Positions 35,104 to 43,489 of a DNA stretch of 64,000 nt are shown here, one piece after another. The stretch spans positions 62,001-126,000 of the forward strand of contig NZ_FNEX01000001.1 in NCBI RefSeq assembly GCF_900100435.1, in the 5' to 3' direction. The notes under the pieces are model-generated. The model was not told where the DNA came from. It did no database searches and saw nothing but the letters and a program-made list of their open reading frames with translations. How positions within the stretch are numbered: position 1 is the first letter of the stretch; the number at the start of each line of letters is the position of its first letter. This stretch comes from Pedobacter sp. ok626. Its GTDB lineage: Bacteria > Bacteroidota > Bacteroidia > Sphingobacteriales > Sphingobacteriaceae. The position numbers were made by a program, and so were the translations under genes.

Positions 35104-36360
35104 CTAATTGTAGTCAAATGATGCGCTGTAGATCACTTCTTTTTTCAAATTCATAATCCTGAAATTGTCGATTGCTCCAACGCCTTTAAATTTACATTTA
35201 ATGCCTTTAACATTTCCTATTGGCTCATGGTAGCTATTTTTGTAGATTGATACCCCATTGATAAAGACGTTAACCTGCTTTTTAATGACCTCAATACGTA
35301 CTTTTTGCCACTGAGAAAGATTGATGCCAAAAGGTTTAAGATCATGAAAATTTCCGTTGTAATGAACTTCGCCAAAATCGAAGGAGGCAAACTGTGCGCA
35401 GCCTGGTCTAACAAATTTCACTCGTCCTGTTTTAGATTCGGCTAGATATTCTATGCTGCTATCGAAACAGTCAATGCCACCATTTTTAAGATCGTTCTTT
35501 ATATCTACTTCGACAATCAGATTATCCCCATCTATATTGAAATCTTTAATGTTTCTATAATCTGTCCAGTAGTCTTCCGAGGGATCCAAGCCAATACTTC
35601 GTATTTTATCTGGACGAAGAGAAAGTACCTGGTTACGATTGAATAGGCTGGAGTCGCTTATCAGAACCTCTTTTTGACCTTGTTGTACGACACATTTCCA
35701 TCCGTTTGAAACTATCTGGATATTTTGAGCTGCCAGAACCTCTCCATCTGCCAGCAGTTTTAGGCGATAATTATCTGGTAGCTTAAATACATAGGTGAAT
35801 TCTCCTTTTGGTGTCACAAGGGGGCGGAAAAAACCATAATCAAGATCTATGGTCGCACTATTGTATTTTATCGCCTTTAAATCATATCTGAAAGCAAAAT
35901 TGTTACCTACCGCTTTTTTTATGGTCAGCTCTGCCGATGTTCGCTGTGATTTCCACACCAGGTAGGCAGCTATACACAAAAGAAGACTGATTATGGGGAA
36001 GACCCATTTCAGATAATTTACTTTCTTTTTAATATTTACGATAGGAGCAGTAGTAGTTGTTTCTGATTTCTGATCAGTCCCTATTACATTATTTTGTTTG
36101 AAATCGGCCCAACTACGGAAGCCCAGGTGAACGGCTAGTGCATTTTTTGTAGCCATTTGCGGCTCATAATAACCTTCAGAATCCGGAACCTGTCGTATAA
36201 TTCTTTTTAATGTTCTTACACTAATGGATACTTTTGTACTTTCGAAGATCTGATCACTAAGGTTTTTGAAATCATAATCTACCCAGTCTTGGGTTTTTCC
36301 CCAGTCTACTTTTTGCTCGATCAGTGCAACGCACCTTAAAATGTAAGATCTGTTATCCAA
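35104..36360 (-). CDS. One-TM protein with putative DNA-binding N-domain and LamG-like C-domain
   Basis: 418 residues in three parts. Residues 1-95 are cytoplasmic and carry FKNLSDQIFESTKVSISVRTLKRII and, later, TKNALAVHLGFRSWADFKQ. This pattern recurs in Bacteroidota proteins of unknown role and looks like a helix-turn-helix. A single membrane helix follows (YLKWVFPIISLLLCIAAYLVW, split here only by family comparison, about 117-136). The remaining 280 residues are periplasmic and beta-rich, ending in a concanavalin/LamG-like region (LSQWQKVRIEVIKKQVNVFINGVSI). It may be a membrane-bound transcription factor sensing glycans for the divergent GH92 locus. The function is inferred. Confidence 0.7.
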   Translation of the reverse strand: MDNRSYILRCVALIEQKVDWGKTQDWVDYDFKNLSDQIFESTKVSISVRTLKRIIRQVPDSEGYYEPQMATKNALAVHLGFRSWADFKQNNVIGTDQKSETTTTAPIVNIKKKVNYLKWVFPIISLLLCIAAYLVWKSQRTSAELTIKKAVGNNFAFRYDLKAIKYNSATIDLDYGFFRPLVTPKGEFTYVFKLPDNYRLKLLADGEVLAAQNIQIVSNGWKCVVQQGQKEVLISDSSLFNRNQVLSLRPDKIRSIGLDPSEDYWTDYRNIKDFNIDGDNLIVEVDIKNDLKNGGIDCFDSSIEYLAESKTGRVKFVRPGCAQFASFDFGEVHYNGNFHDLKPFGINLSQWQKVRIEVIKKQVNVFINGVSIYKNSYHEPIGNVKGIKCKFKGVGAIDNFRIMNLKKEVIYSASFDYN

Positions 36361-36476
36361 TTTATTGATAGTTAATTAGCTCGCATAGAGGTGTTTTTTG
36401 TTATGCATGTCTATGCCTCATTTTGTCCGCCATAAACAACACACCTGCCACGTAAATTTAAAAATTCAAAATGAAA

Positions 36477-36518
36477 AACAGCATCAAACTATTTCGTTAA
36501 AATTAGCTTGATGCTGTT
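36477..36518. repeat. Inverted repeat in the GH92 control region
   Basis: AACAGCATCAA (36477-36487) and TTGATGCTGTT (36508-36518) are perfect 11-bp arms separated by 20 bp, centred about 47 bp before the GH92 start. Read on the minus strand, the hairpin is followed by TTTTT, so it could also attenuate the divergent regulator-like gene. An operator role is equally possible. Confidence 0.5.
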
Positions 36519-36544
36519 AATCGAAAACCAAATTATAAATCTTA

Positions 36545-38842
36545 ATGTATAAACAAGAATTTTTTAAGTTTAGGTATGGAATAAAGGCAGCTTTTTTATG
36601 TTTGTCTGTTTTCGGTTTCCATGCAGAATTTTTGAAAGCACAGGAATTTACAAAGTATGTAAATCCATTAATAGGTACGGCTATCAGTACTACTGAAAGT
36701 GCACTGCGACATAGTCAGGATGGCTCTGAATTGAGAGGGCAGACTTTTCCTGCTGTCGGTGTTCCTAATGGAATGACCAGCTGGACCCCTCAAACCCGTG
36801 CTACAGAACGCAAATGTCTGGCACCCTACTATTACGAAGATCAAAAAATACAAGGTTTTAGAGGTAGTCATTGGCTTAGTGGTTCCTGCACCCAAGATTA
36901 TGGTAGTTTTACCATTATGCCTGTTGCAGGGAAGCTAGAAACAGATCCCGACAAAAGGGCTTCCAACTATACTCATTCCTCAGAACAGGCCAAACCTTAT
37001 AGTTACCGTGTAAAGTTGGCTGATTACAACATCCAGACTGCTATGACGGGACTCAGCCATTCAGCTATGCTCAATTTCAGTTTTAATGAAGAAAAAGATG
37101 CCTGGATCTGTATTGAACCAAATAGTGACCAGGGGAAAGGTTTTGTGCAGATAGATGTGTCAAAAAATGAAATAACAGGTTATAACCCTGTTCATCGGAT
37201 TTACCAGGGAGGAGGTAAACCAGCTGGTTTCAATGGATATTTTGTGATCGTATTCGATCGCAGCTTTGAGTCTTATGGTACCTGGAATGGTACCCAAATA
37301 AAATATCAATCTCTAAACGAAAAGAGTGCAGGCAGTGCCGTTGGAGCATTTGTGAAGCTGCCTTTAAGTAAGGGAAAGCTGATGAAGATAAAAGTTGGTT
37401 GTTCTTTCACCAGTATAGAACAGGCGAGGAAAAATCTGGCTGCCGAAATACAGGACTGGAATTTTAAAGCGCTGGAACAAAAAGTAGCTGCGCAATGGAA
37501 TGCTGAACTGGCAAAAGTAAAGGTGGAAGGCACCGAAACTGAAAAAGTGAATTTTTATACAGCCCTATACCATGCCAAATTGCTGCCGAGGGAGGTCAGT
37601 GACGTTGATGGTAGCTACAATGCTTTTGCTGCTGCAGGAAAGATAGCGCAGGCAGATGGCTTTAAATATTATGATGATTATTCATTATGGGATACCTATC
37701 GGGCTCTTCACCCGCTTCAACTGTTGCTGGAGCCTTCCAAAACTGAAGACATGGTGACGTCCTTGTTAAAAAAAGCAGAACAAGGAGGTTGGCTCCCTAT
37801 CTTTCCATGCTGGAACAGTTACACTTCCGCAATGATCGGTGATCATGCAATTGCGATGATTGGAGATGCCCTGGTAAAAGGAATAGCCAGAAAGGATGCA
37901 GAAAAGTTATATCAGGTGATGCACAAAAATGCTTTCCAGGTAAATGACGATTTGTTGAGCTATAAAGATGGGCGGGGACGCCGTGGCTTGAGTTCGTATC
38001 TCAAATATGGTTATATCCCCTTGGAAGATGGAGTTACCGATGCTTTTCACACCAAAGAGCAAGTTTCCAGAACATTGGAATATGCTTACGATGATTATGT
38101 ATTGGGCCAGGTGGCCGGGCTGTTGGGCAAAAAAAAGGATTATCAGTTGTTAATGAAGCGTGCACAGAATTACAAAAATGTTTTTGACATAGGTACAGGA
38201 TATGTAAGAGGGCGTTACGCCAACGGAAAATGGGTAAGCCCTTTTGATCCTTTTGCTATTCGTTCCAGCTTTATTACAGAGGGGTCAGCTTTCCAGTACA
38301 GCTGGTATGTACCTCACGATGTTCCGGGGTTAATGGAGCTGATGGGGGGAAAAGGACAGTTTGTGAAACAACTCGATCAGTTGTTTGATAAAAGACACTA
38401 CTGGCATGGCAATGAACCGGGACACCAGAGTGCTTATCTATATGCTTATGCTGGAATGCCCTGGAAAACTCAGCGTCAGGTTAAAAATATCATTAAGGAA
38501 GAATACAGTACAGTGCCTGGAGGCTTGAGTGGAAACGAGGACGCAGGTCAGATGTCGGCCTGGTTGGTTTTCGGAATGATGGGGTTTTATCCGGTTTGTC
38601 CTGGTACTCCAGATTACATCATCGGTACGCCCTCATTTCGTAAAGTAACCCTTTCCCTGGCCAACGGTAAAATCTTTACGATTGCTGCCCCTGGACTGTC
38701 CGCCTCTAATTTTTACATTCAAAAAGCAGTGCTAAACGGCCAGGTAATAAATCAGGCTAAGCTGACTCATAAAGACCTGCAACGTGGAGGAGCGCTTGTC
38801 TTATTTATGGGAAATACCCCTAATCAGCAATGGGGAAACTAA
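36545..38842 (+). CDS. GH92 family alpha-mannosidase
   Basis: 765 residues. A signal peptide ends near FLKAQ, then a GH92 N-terminal beta-sandwich (YVNPLIGTA.., FPAVGVPNGMTSWTPQT, IQGFRGSHWLSG) and an (alpha/alpha)6 barrel with WDTYRALHPL, NEPGHQSAYLYAYAG and PGGLSGNEDAGQMSAWLVF, which hold the calcium-binding and catalytic acids of the family. GH92 enzymes are calcium-dependent exo-alpha-mannosidases (mostly alpha-1,2/1,3/1,4) acting on N-glycans or mannans. It heads a locus with susCD, so mannose-containing glycans are a likely target. Confidence 0.95.
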   Translation: MYKQEFFKFRYGIKAAFLCLSVFGFHAEFLKAQEFTKYVNPLIGTAISTTESALRHSQDGSELRGQTFPAVGVPNGMTSWTPQTRATERKCLAPYYYEDQKIQGFRGSHWLSGSCTQDYGSFTIMPVAGKLETDPDKRASNYTHSSEQAKPYSYRVKLADYNIQTAMTGLSHSAMLNFSFNEEKDAWICIEPNSDQGKGFVQIDVSKNEITGYNPVHRIYQGGGKPAGFNGYFVIVFDRSFESYGTWNGTQIKYQSLNEKSAGSAVGAFVKLPLSKGKLMKIKVGCSFTSIEQARKNLAAEIQDWNFKALEQKVAAQWNAELAKVKVEGTETEKVNFYTALYHAKLLPREVSDVDGSYNAFAAAGKIAQADGFKYYDDYSLWDTYRALHPLQLLLEPSKTEDMVTSLLKKAEQGGWLPIFPCWNSYTSAMIGDHAIAMIGDALVKGIARKDAEKLYQVMHKNAFQVNDDLLSYKDGRGRRGLSSYLKYGYIPLEDGVTDAFHTKEQVSRTLEYAYDDYVLGQVAGLLGKKKDYQLLMKRAQNYKNVFDIGTGYVRGRYANGKWVSPFDPFAIRSSFITEGSAFQYSWYVPHDVPGLMELMGGKGQFVKQLDQLFDKRHYWHGNEPGHQSAYLYAYAGMPWKTQRQVKNIIKEEYSTVPGGLSGNEDAGQMSAWLVFGMMGFYPVCPGTPDYIIGTPSFRKVTLSLANGKIFTIAAPGLSASNFYIQKAVLNGQVINQAKLTHKDLQRGGALVLFMGNTPNQQWGN

Positions 38843-38982
38843 GGCGCGTGTATTTGCCCGTCTTTGTCCGGTATATTTTTTAAATATGTAACTAATTTAG
38901 TTTTCGGTAGCTACACCATAAATATCGTTTCCGGGAAAAGGTATTTTAGCGAACCACAACTAATTCCAAACCAAATAACTGT

Positions 38983-41900
38983 ATGATAAATAAAAATTAC
39001 TTTATGTTCTTTTTTCTCATTTTGTTGGGCTTTAATGCCAATGCCCAGCAGCAACCAGTTCAACTAAAAATAACTGGTAATGTGAAAGATAAAGCGGGCA
39101 TCGCCATGCCAAGCGTGAGCGTTTTTGTTCAGGGAACTAAGCTGGGCGTATCTACCGATTCAAAAGGTAACTATACCATCCAGGTGGCCGATGAAAAGTC
39201 TGTACTGGTATTTTCTTATACCGGATTTATTAGCCAAAACAGAACCGTGGGGAAAAACAGAATTATCGACATCGTATTTGCCGAAGATCAGCGGGGACTG
39301 AATGAAGTTGTGGTGATCGGTTACGGCACCCAAAAGCGGGGAGATGTGATCTCGGCCATTACTTCTGTGAAAGGGAATGAATTGCAGAATATTCCTGTTA
39401 CTAACCTGGACGCTATGATGCAGGGTAAGGCTGCAGGTGTCCAGGTAGTACAGAATTCGGGAGCACCCGGTGATGAGGCCTATCTGCGCATTCGTGGAAG
39501 TGGGTCTTTGTTTGGAGAGAATAGGCCTTTGTACGTAATTGATGGGGTCCCAATGAACAATCTTTCTGCTGGTCCGGGACCTCAAAGTACCGATGGACAA
39601 AGAGTGTCTGCACAAAATGACATCAATCCAAATGATATAGAATCTGTTGAGATCTTAAAAGATGCCGCAGCCGCAGCTATATATGGTTCCCGGGGTGGTA
39701 ATGGTGTAATCCTGATTACCACCAAAAAAGGAGCTTTAGGCAAAGCGAAATTTAATTTTAGCATGTACACTGGCGCTGCTGAAGTGACCAAAAGATTGGA
39801 TTTGCTGAATGGTGAAGAGTATGTGCAACTCATTAAAGAAGGTCAGGCAAATGGTGCTCAGCCAGTAGATAATGCCATTGTCAACACAGGTGTAAATACC
39901 AACTGGCAGAACGAAGTTTTTCGCTCGGCACCAGTTTCAAATTATGCTTTATCTGTTTCAGGTGGAACAGATAAAGCTACTTATTATGTGTCAGGTAGTT
40001 ATCTTGATCAGAAAGGAACGATTATTGGACAGAAATTTAAAAGACTGAATGGGCGTGTAAACTTTGATGCAAAGGCAACCGATAAGCTGAAAATCGGCGC
40101 CAATATAAATGGCAGTCATTCGGTAAATAACCGCAGGGATGGTGGTTTCTCTAACCAGTCTATACTAACGCTTGCGCTGGTACAGAACCCAAATAATCCA
40201 GTGTATAATCCCGATGGTACGTATTACAAGGATTCCAAAGGAAGACTGAATCCGGTATTAGTAGGAAATGAACTCCGCTTTATCGCAGAAACTGACCGTT
40301 ATGTTGGAAATGCTTATGGTAATTATACCCTTGGCAAAGGTCTGCAGTTCAAATCAAGTATAGGCTTTGATCATTTAGGGATTACCGACGACCGTTACCT
40401 GTCTAGACTCGTAAATAGTGGCGGTAATGCAAGTGGTTCCTTAAGTGTTTATTCAGTTATGCTATGGGTAAATGAGAATACACTTTCCTATAATAAAACC
40501 TTTAATAAAAATCATAAACTGACCGCTCTGCTTGGCCAAAGTTATCAGGAATCTGCTACCCGCAGAATTGGCGCTGCAGGCAATACCAATTCAACAGATA
40601 TCATCGAAGCGATAACTGGTTTTACGAACAGAACTGAAGCTTCAGATTATCGTTCCAGATGGGCCATAGTTTCTTATTTTGGTCGCGCTGGATATGCTTA
40701 TAAAGATCGTTTTTTGTTTGAAGGAGCATTGAGGATTGATGGTTCTTCCAGGTTTGGTCTGAATAAGCAATTCGGCTATTTCCCTTCTGTGTCTGGTGGA
40801 TGGAAAGTGAGTAATGAAGCTTTCATGAAAAAACAACATACCATCAGTAACCTTAAATTACGTGCAAGTATTGGGGTAACAGGTAATAATGAAGGTTTGG
40901 GTAATGATTTCCCTTCTCTGGCTACTTATAACGTAGGGGCCAATTATGGCACATTGGCGGGGATCGCACCGAGTAGCTTATCAAATGTTGATCTGAGCTG
41001 GGAGTCTACTACCCAAACCAATTTGGGCTTGGATTTTGGGCTCTTCAAAGACCGAATCAATGTAGTAGTAGATGCTTATAGAAAAATAACTAACGATCTG
41101 ATTTTTAAACTGGAACTGCCTTTTACCTCTGGTTTTAGCCGCACATTTGGCGCCAATATAGGCCAGATGAAGAATGAGGGATTAGAATTCCAGTTAAACA
41201 GCCGAAATTTGGTAGGCAAATTCACATGGACTACTGATTTTAACATCTCCTTTAACCGTAATAAAATTACCGATCTTCCTTTAACAGTAGAAGGAGATCC
41301 CAGGAGTGCCGATTTTTCAGAAGGGCTTCCAAATAGTTTCAATACCACTAGTCCAACGAGTATTTTTAGAGTGGGTGAATCAGTAGGATCTTTCTTTGGT
41401 TATCGCAATCTCGGAGTAGATCCTGCAACGGGTGATTTTATTTATGAGGACATTACAGGTGATGGCGTAGTTACCACAGCCGATAGGCAAATTGTAGGCA
41501 ATGCCTTACCGATTCATACGGGGGGTATTACAAATACATTTGGTTATAAAGGTTTCGACCTGAGTGTATTCTTTTATTGGTCATACGGCAATGATGTTTA
41601 TAACCAAACCAGGAATGTACTGGAAAGAATGAGCAGTTTAAATAATGGAAACAAGAATGTATTGCGTAGATGGACACCACAAAATACAATTACAGATGTA
41701 CCCAAAGCAATTTGGGGAGATCCTGCTGGTGCAGATGGTTTAACCAATGCTGAGGTGTCTCAGCGTTTTATTGAAGATGGATCATTCCTGAGGTTAAAAA
41801 ATGTAACGCTGGGGTATGCGCTACCTGCTGCTTTTCAAAAGCGGATGAAACTGAGCGGTGCCAGATTTTATGTAAGTGCCCAAAATCTGTTTACCGTAAC

Positions 41901-42024
41901 TAATTATTCCGGCTACGATCCGGAAGTACAAAATCAACAGTTTAAGAATTCGCAATTGGGAATCGACTGGGCTTCACAACCTCAGCCTCGAACATTGATG
42001 TTTGGTTTTAGTCTTGGATTTTAA
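38983..42024 (+). CDS. SusC/RagA-type TonB-dependent transporter
   Basis: 1013-residue SusC-family importer. It has a signal peptide (GFNANAQ), a carboxypeptidase-regulatory-like domain (LKITGNVKDKAGIAMPSVSVFV.., about 28-100), a plug with GYGTQKRGDVISAITSV, LRIRGSGS, LYVIDGVP and NPNDIESVEILKDAAAAAIYG, then a barrel ending LGF. No STN domain. A 140-bp gap with AT-rich sequence separates it from the GH92 gene, so it may have its own promoter. It pairs with the next SusD. Confidence 0.96.
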   Translation: MINKNYFMFFFLILLGFNANAQQQPVQLKITGNVKDKAGIAMPSVSVFVQGTKLGVSTDSKGNYTIQVADEKSVLVFSYTGFISQNRTVGKNRIIDIVFAEDQRGLNEVVVIGYGTQKRGDVISAITSVKGNELQNIPVTNLDAMMQGKAAGVQVVQNSGAPGDEAYLRIRGSGSLFGENRPLYVIDGVPMNNLSAGPGPQSTDGQRVSAQNDINPNDIESVEILKDAAAAAIYGSRGGNGVILITTKKGALGKAKFNFSMYTGAAEVTKRLDLLNGEEYVQLIKEGQANGAQPVDNAIVNTGVNTNWQNEVFRSAPVSNYALSVSGGTDKATYYVSGSYLDQKGTIIGQKFKRLNGRVNFDAKATDKLKIGANINGSHSVNNRRDGGFSNQSILTLALVQNPNNPVYNPDGTYYKDSKGRLNPVLVGNELRFIAETDRYVGNAYGNYTLGKGLQFKSSIGFDHLGITDDRYLSRLVNSGGNASGSLSVYSVMLWVNENTLSYNKTFNKNHKLTALLGQSYQESATRRIGAAGNTNSTDIIEAITGFTNRTEASDYRSRWAIVSYFGRAGYAYKDRFLFEGALRIDGSSRFGLNKQFGYFPSVSGGWKVSNEAFMKKQHTISNLKLRASIGVTGNNEGLGNDFPSLATYNVGANYGTLAGIAPSSLSNVDLSWESTTQTNLGLDFGLFKDRINVVVDAYRKITNDLIFKLELPFTSGFSRTFGANIGQMKNEGLEFQLNSRNLVGKFTWTTDFNISFNRNKITDLPLTVEGDPRSADFSEGLPNSFNTTSPTSIFRVGESVGSFFGYRNLGVDPATGDFIYEDITGDGVVTTADRQIVGNALPIHTGGITNTFGYKGFDLSVFFYWSYGNDVYNQTRNVLERMSSLNNGNKNVLRRWTPQNTITDVPKAIWGDPAGADGLTNAEVSQRFIEDGSFLRLKNVTLGYALPAAFQKRMKLSGARFYVSAQNLFTVTNYSGYDPEVQNQQFKNSQLGIDWASQPQPRTLMFGFSLGF

Positions 42025-42034
42025 TAATAAGAAC

Positions 42035-43456
42035 ATGAAAATAGTAAGATATATATTCCTTTTTGCCGCAGTAAACTTCATCCTGGGATGTAGCGTGAAT
42101 GGTTTAAGCCCAGAGGACCGCATTGTGGATGTCAACTTCTGGAAGACCGCTGCGGATGCGGAAGCGGCTGTAATTGGTATTTATGATAAAGTGCAGTCGC
42201 AGGTAAAGCAGGATCCTCTGGCTTTCGATGTAGGTGCAGATGCACTAGGCGTTTTACAGGTAACGGATGATTACCTACCAATAGATCAGCACAACATTAC
42301 CGTTGATAATCCTAGAGTAAAGGACTACTGGGAGAACAACTATGCAGGCATTCATCGTACCAATGATGTCATCAAGCACATTCCAGGAATTAATGATGCG
42401 TCTTTTACTCCTTTGCAACGCGATAATCTTTTAGGGGAAGCTTATTTTTTAAGAGCATATTTTTATTTCAACCTTTTAAGGGCTTATGGCGGTGTGCCGA
42501 TCATCACAGTACCTTACGAGTCCTTTAATGCTGATTTTACAATCTCACGTGCCACCGTGGATGAAGTTTATGCCTTGATCATTAGTGATCTGCAGCTAGC
42601 CGAAACCAAACTGTTATTGAAGTTTAGTGACGAGATGCAAACCCGGGGACGAGCAACCAAGGGAGCTGCAAATGCTTTGCTTGCCAAAGTATTCCTAACT
42701 AAAAAAGATTATCCAAATGCGGTAATTCAGGCAACCAAGGTCATCGAAAATCCGAATTATGCGCTAACATTAGGCAGAACAAATTACATTAATATGTTTA
42801 CGCCGAACGGCCGTAACACCCGGGAGTCAATTTTTGAAATTCAGTTCATCAGCTCTGCTGTTGAAGGACATGGGCTTCATCGGTATTACATGCCTGTTGC
42901 CAATGCAAACCAAATCGGAGGGGAGTACATTATGGCACCAACTGCAAAAATTATCACTGCATATGAAGCAGGTGATTTTAGAAAAGATGCAGCATTGGCT
43001 TTAAGTACGAATCCACCCTTTAGGAATGTAGGACAACCGTATGTTGCCAAATACCTCAGAACACTCGCAAATCTGGACGGCAATGTCATCGCTATTCGGC
43101 TGGCTGATGTGATGTTAATGAAGGCTGAGGCGCTGATGATGGATGGGAAGCCAGCTGATGCCGCAGGTATATTGAATACGATCAGGAGAAGGGCTTATGG
43201 GTTAGATCTGAATACCATTTCTGTACGTGATTATCCGAGTGCATCGGATATTACTAAAGGGTATACACTGGAATTGGCCATAGAAAATGAACGTTTTCTG
43301 GAACTGGCATTTGAGGGACATCGCTGGCATGATCTCGTGAGAACGGGTAGGGCCACTACTGTGCTTGGTATCGTTGCTAACAAATGTCTGTGGCCAATAC
43401 CCCAGCGTGAACGTGATAGAAATCCCAGATTGACCCAGAATCTTGGCTACAATTAA
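42035..43456 (+). CDS. SusD/RagB-family surface nutrient-binding lipoprotein
   Basis: 473-residue SusD-like lipoprotein starting at ATG 42035 (MKIVRYIFLF). The signal ends in lipobox FILGC with lipidation near residue 19. An in-frame ATG at 42002 overlaps the susC stop and would put extra residues before the signal peptide, so it is rejected. Family features are GEAYFLRAYFYFNLLRAYGGVPII and the C-terminal ERFLELAFEGHRWHDLVRTG. Confidence 0.94.
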   Translation: MKIVRYIFLFAAVNFILGCSVNGLSPEDRIVDVNFWKTAADAEAAVIGIYDKVQSQVKQDPLAFDVGADALGVLQVTDDYLPIDQHNITVDNPRVKDYWENNYAGIHRTNDVIKHIPGINDASFTPLQRDNLLGEAYFLRAYFYFNLLRAYGGVPIITVPYESFNADFTISRATVDEVYALIISDLQLAETKLLLKFSDEMQTRGRATKGAANALLAKVFLTKKDYPNAVIQATKVIENPNYALTLGRTNYINMFTPNGRNTRESIFEIQFISSAVEGHGLHRYYMPVANANQIGGEYIMAPTAKIITAYEAGDFRKDAALALSTNPPFRNVGQPYVAKYLRTLANLDGNVIAIRLADVMLMKAEALMMDGKPADAAGILNTIRRRAYGLDLNTISVRDYPSASDITKGYTLELAIENERFLELAFEGHRWHDLVRTGRATTVLGIVANKCLWPIPQRERDRNPRLTQNLGYN

Positions 43457-43489
43457 ATAAGGATAAATTTAATTTAACACATATCAGAT

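Noticed and set aside
39160..39615. 151-residue minus-strand frame inside susC
   Set aside because: It lies opposite the conserved plug domain and has no family features.
42002..42034. ATG 42002 as the start of the third SusD, overlapping susC
   Set aside because: It places 11 residues before the lipoprotein signal; ATG 42035 starts the signal directly.
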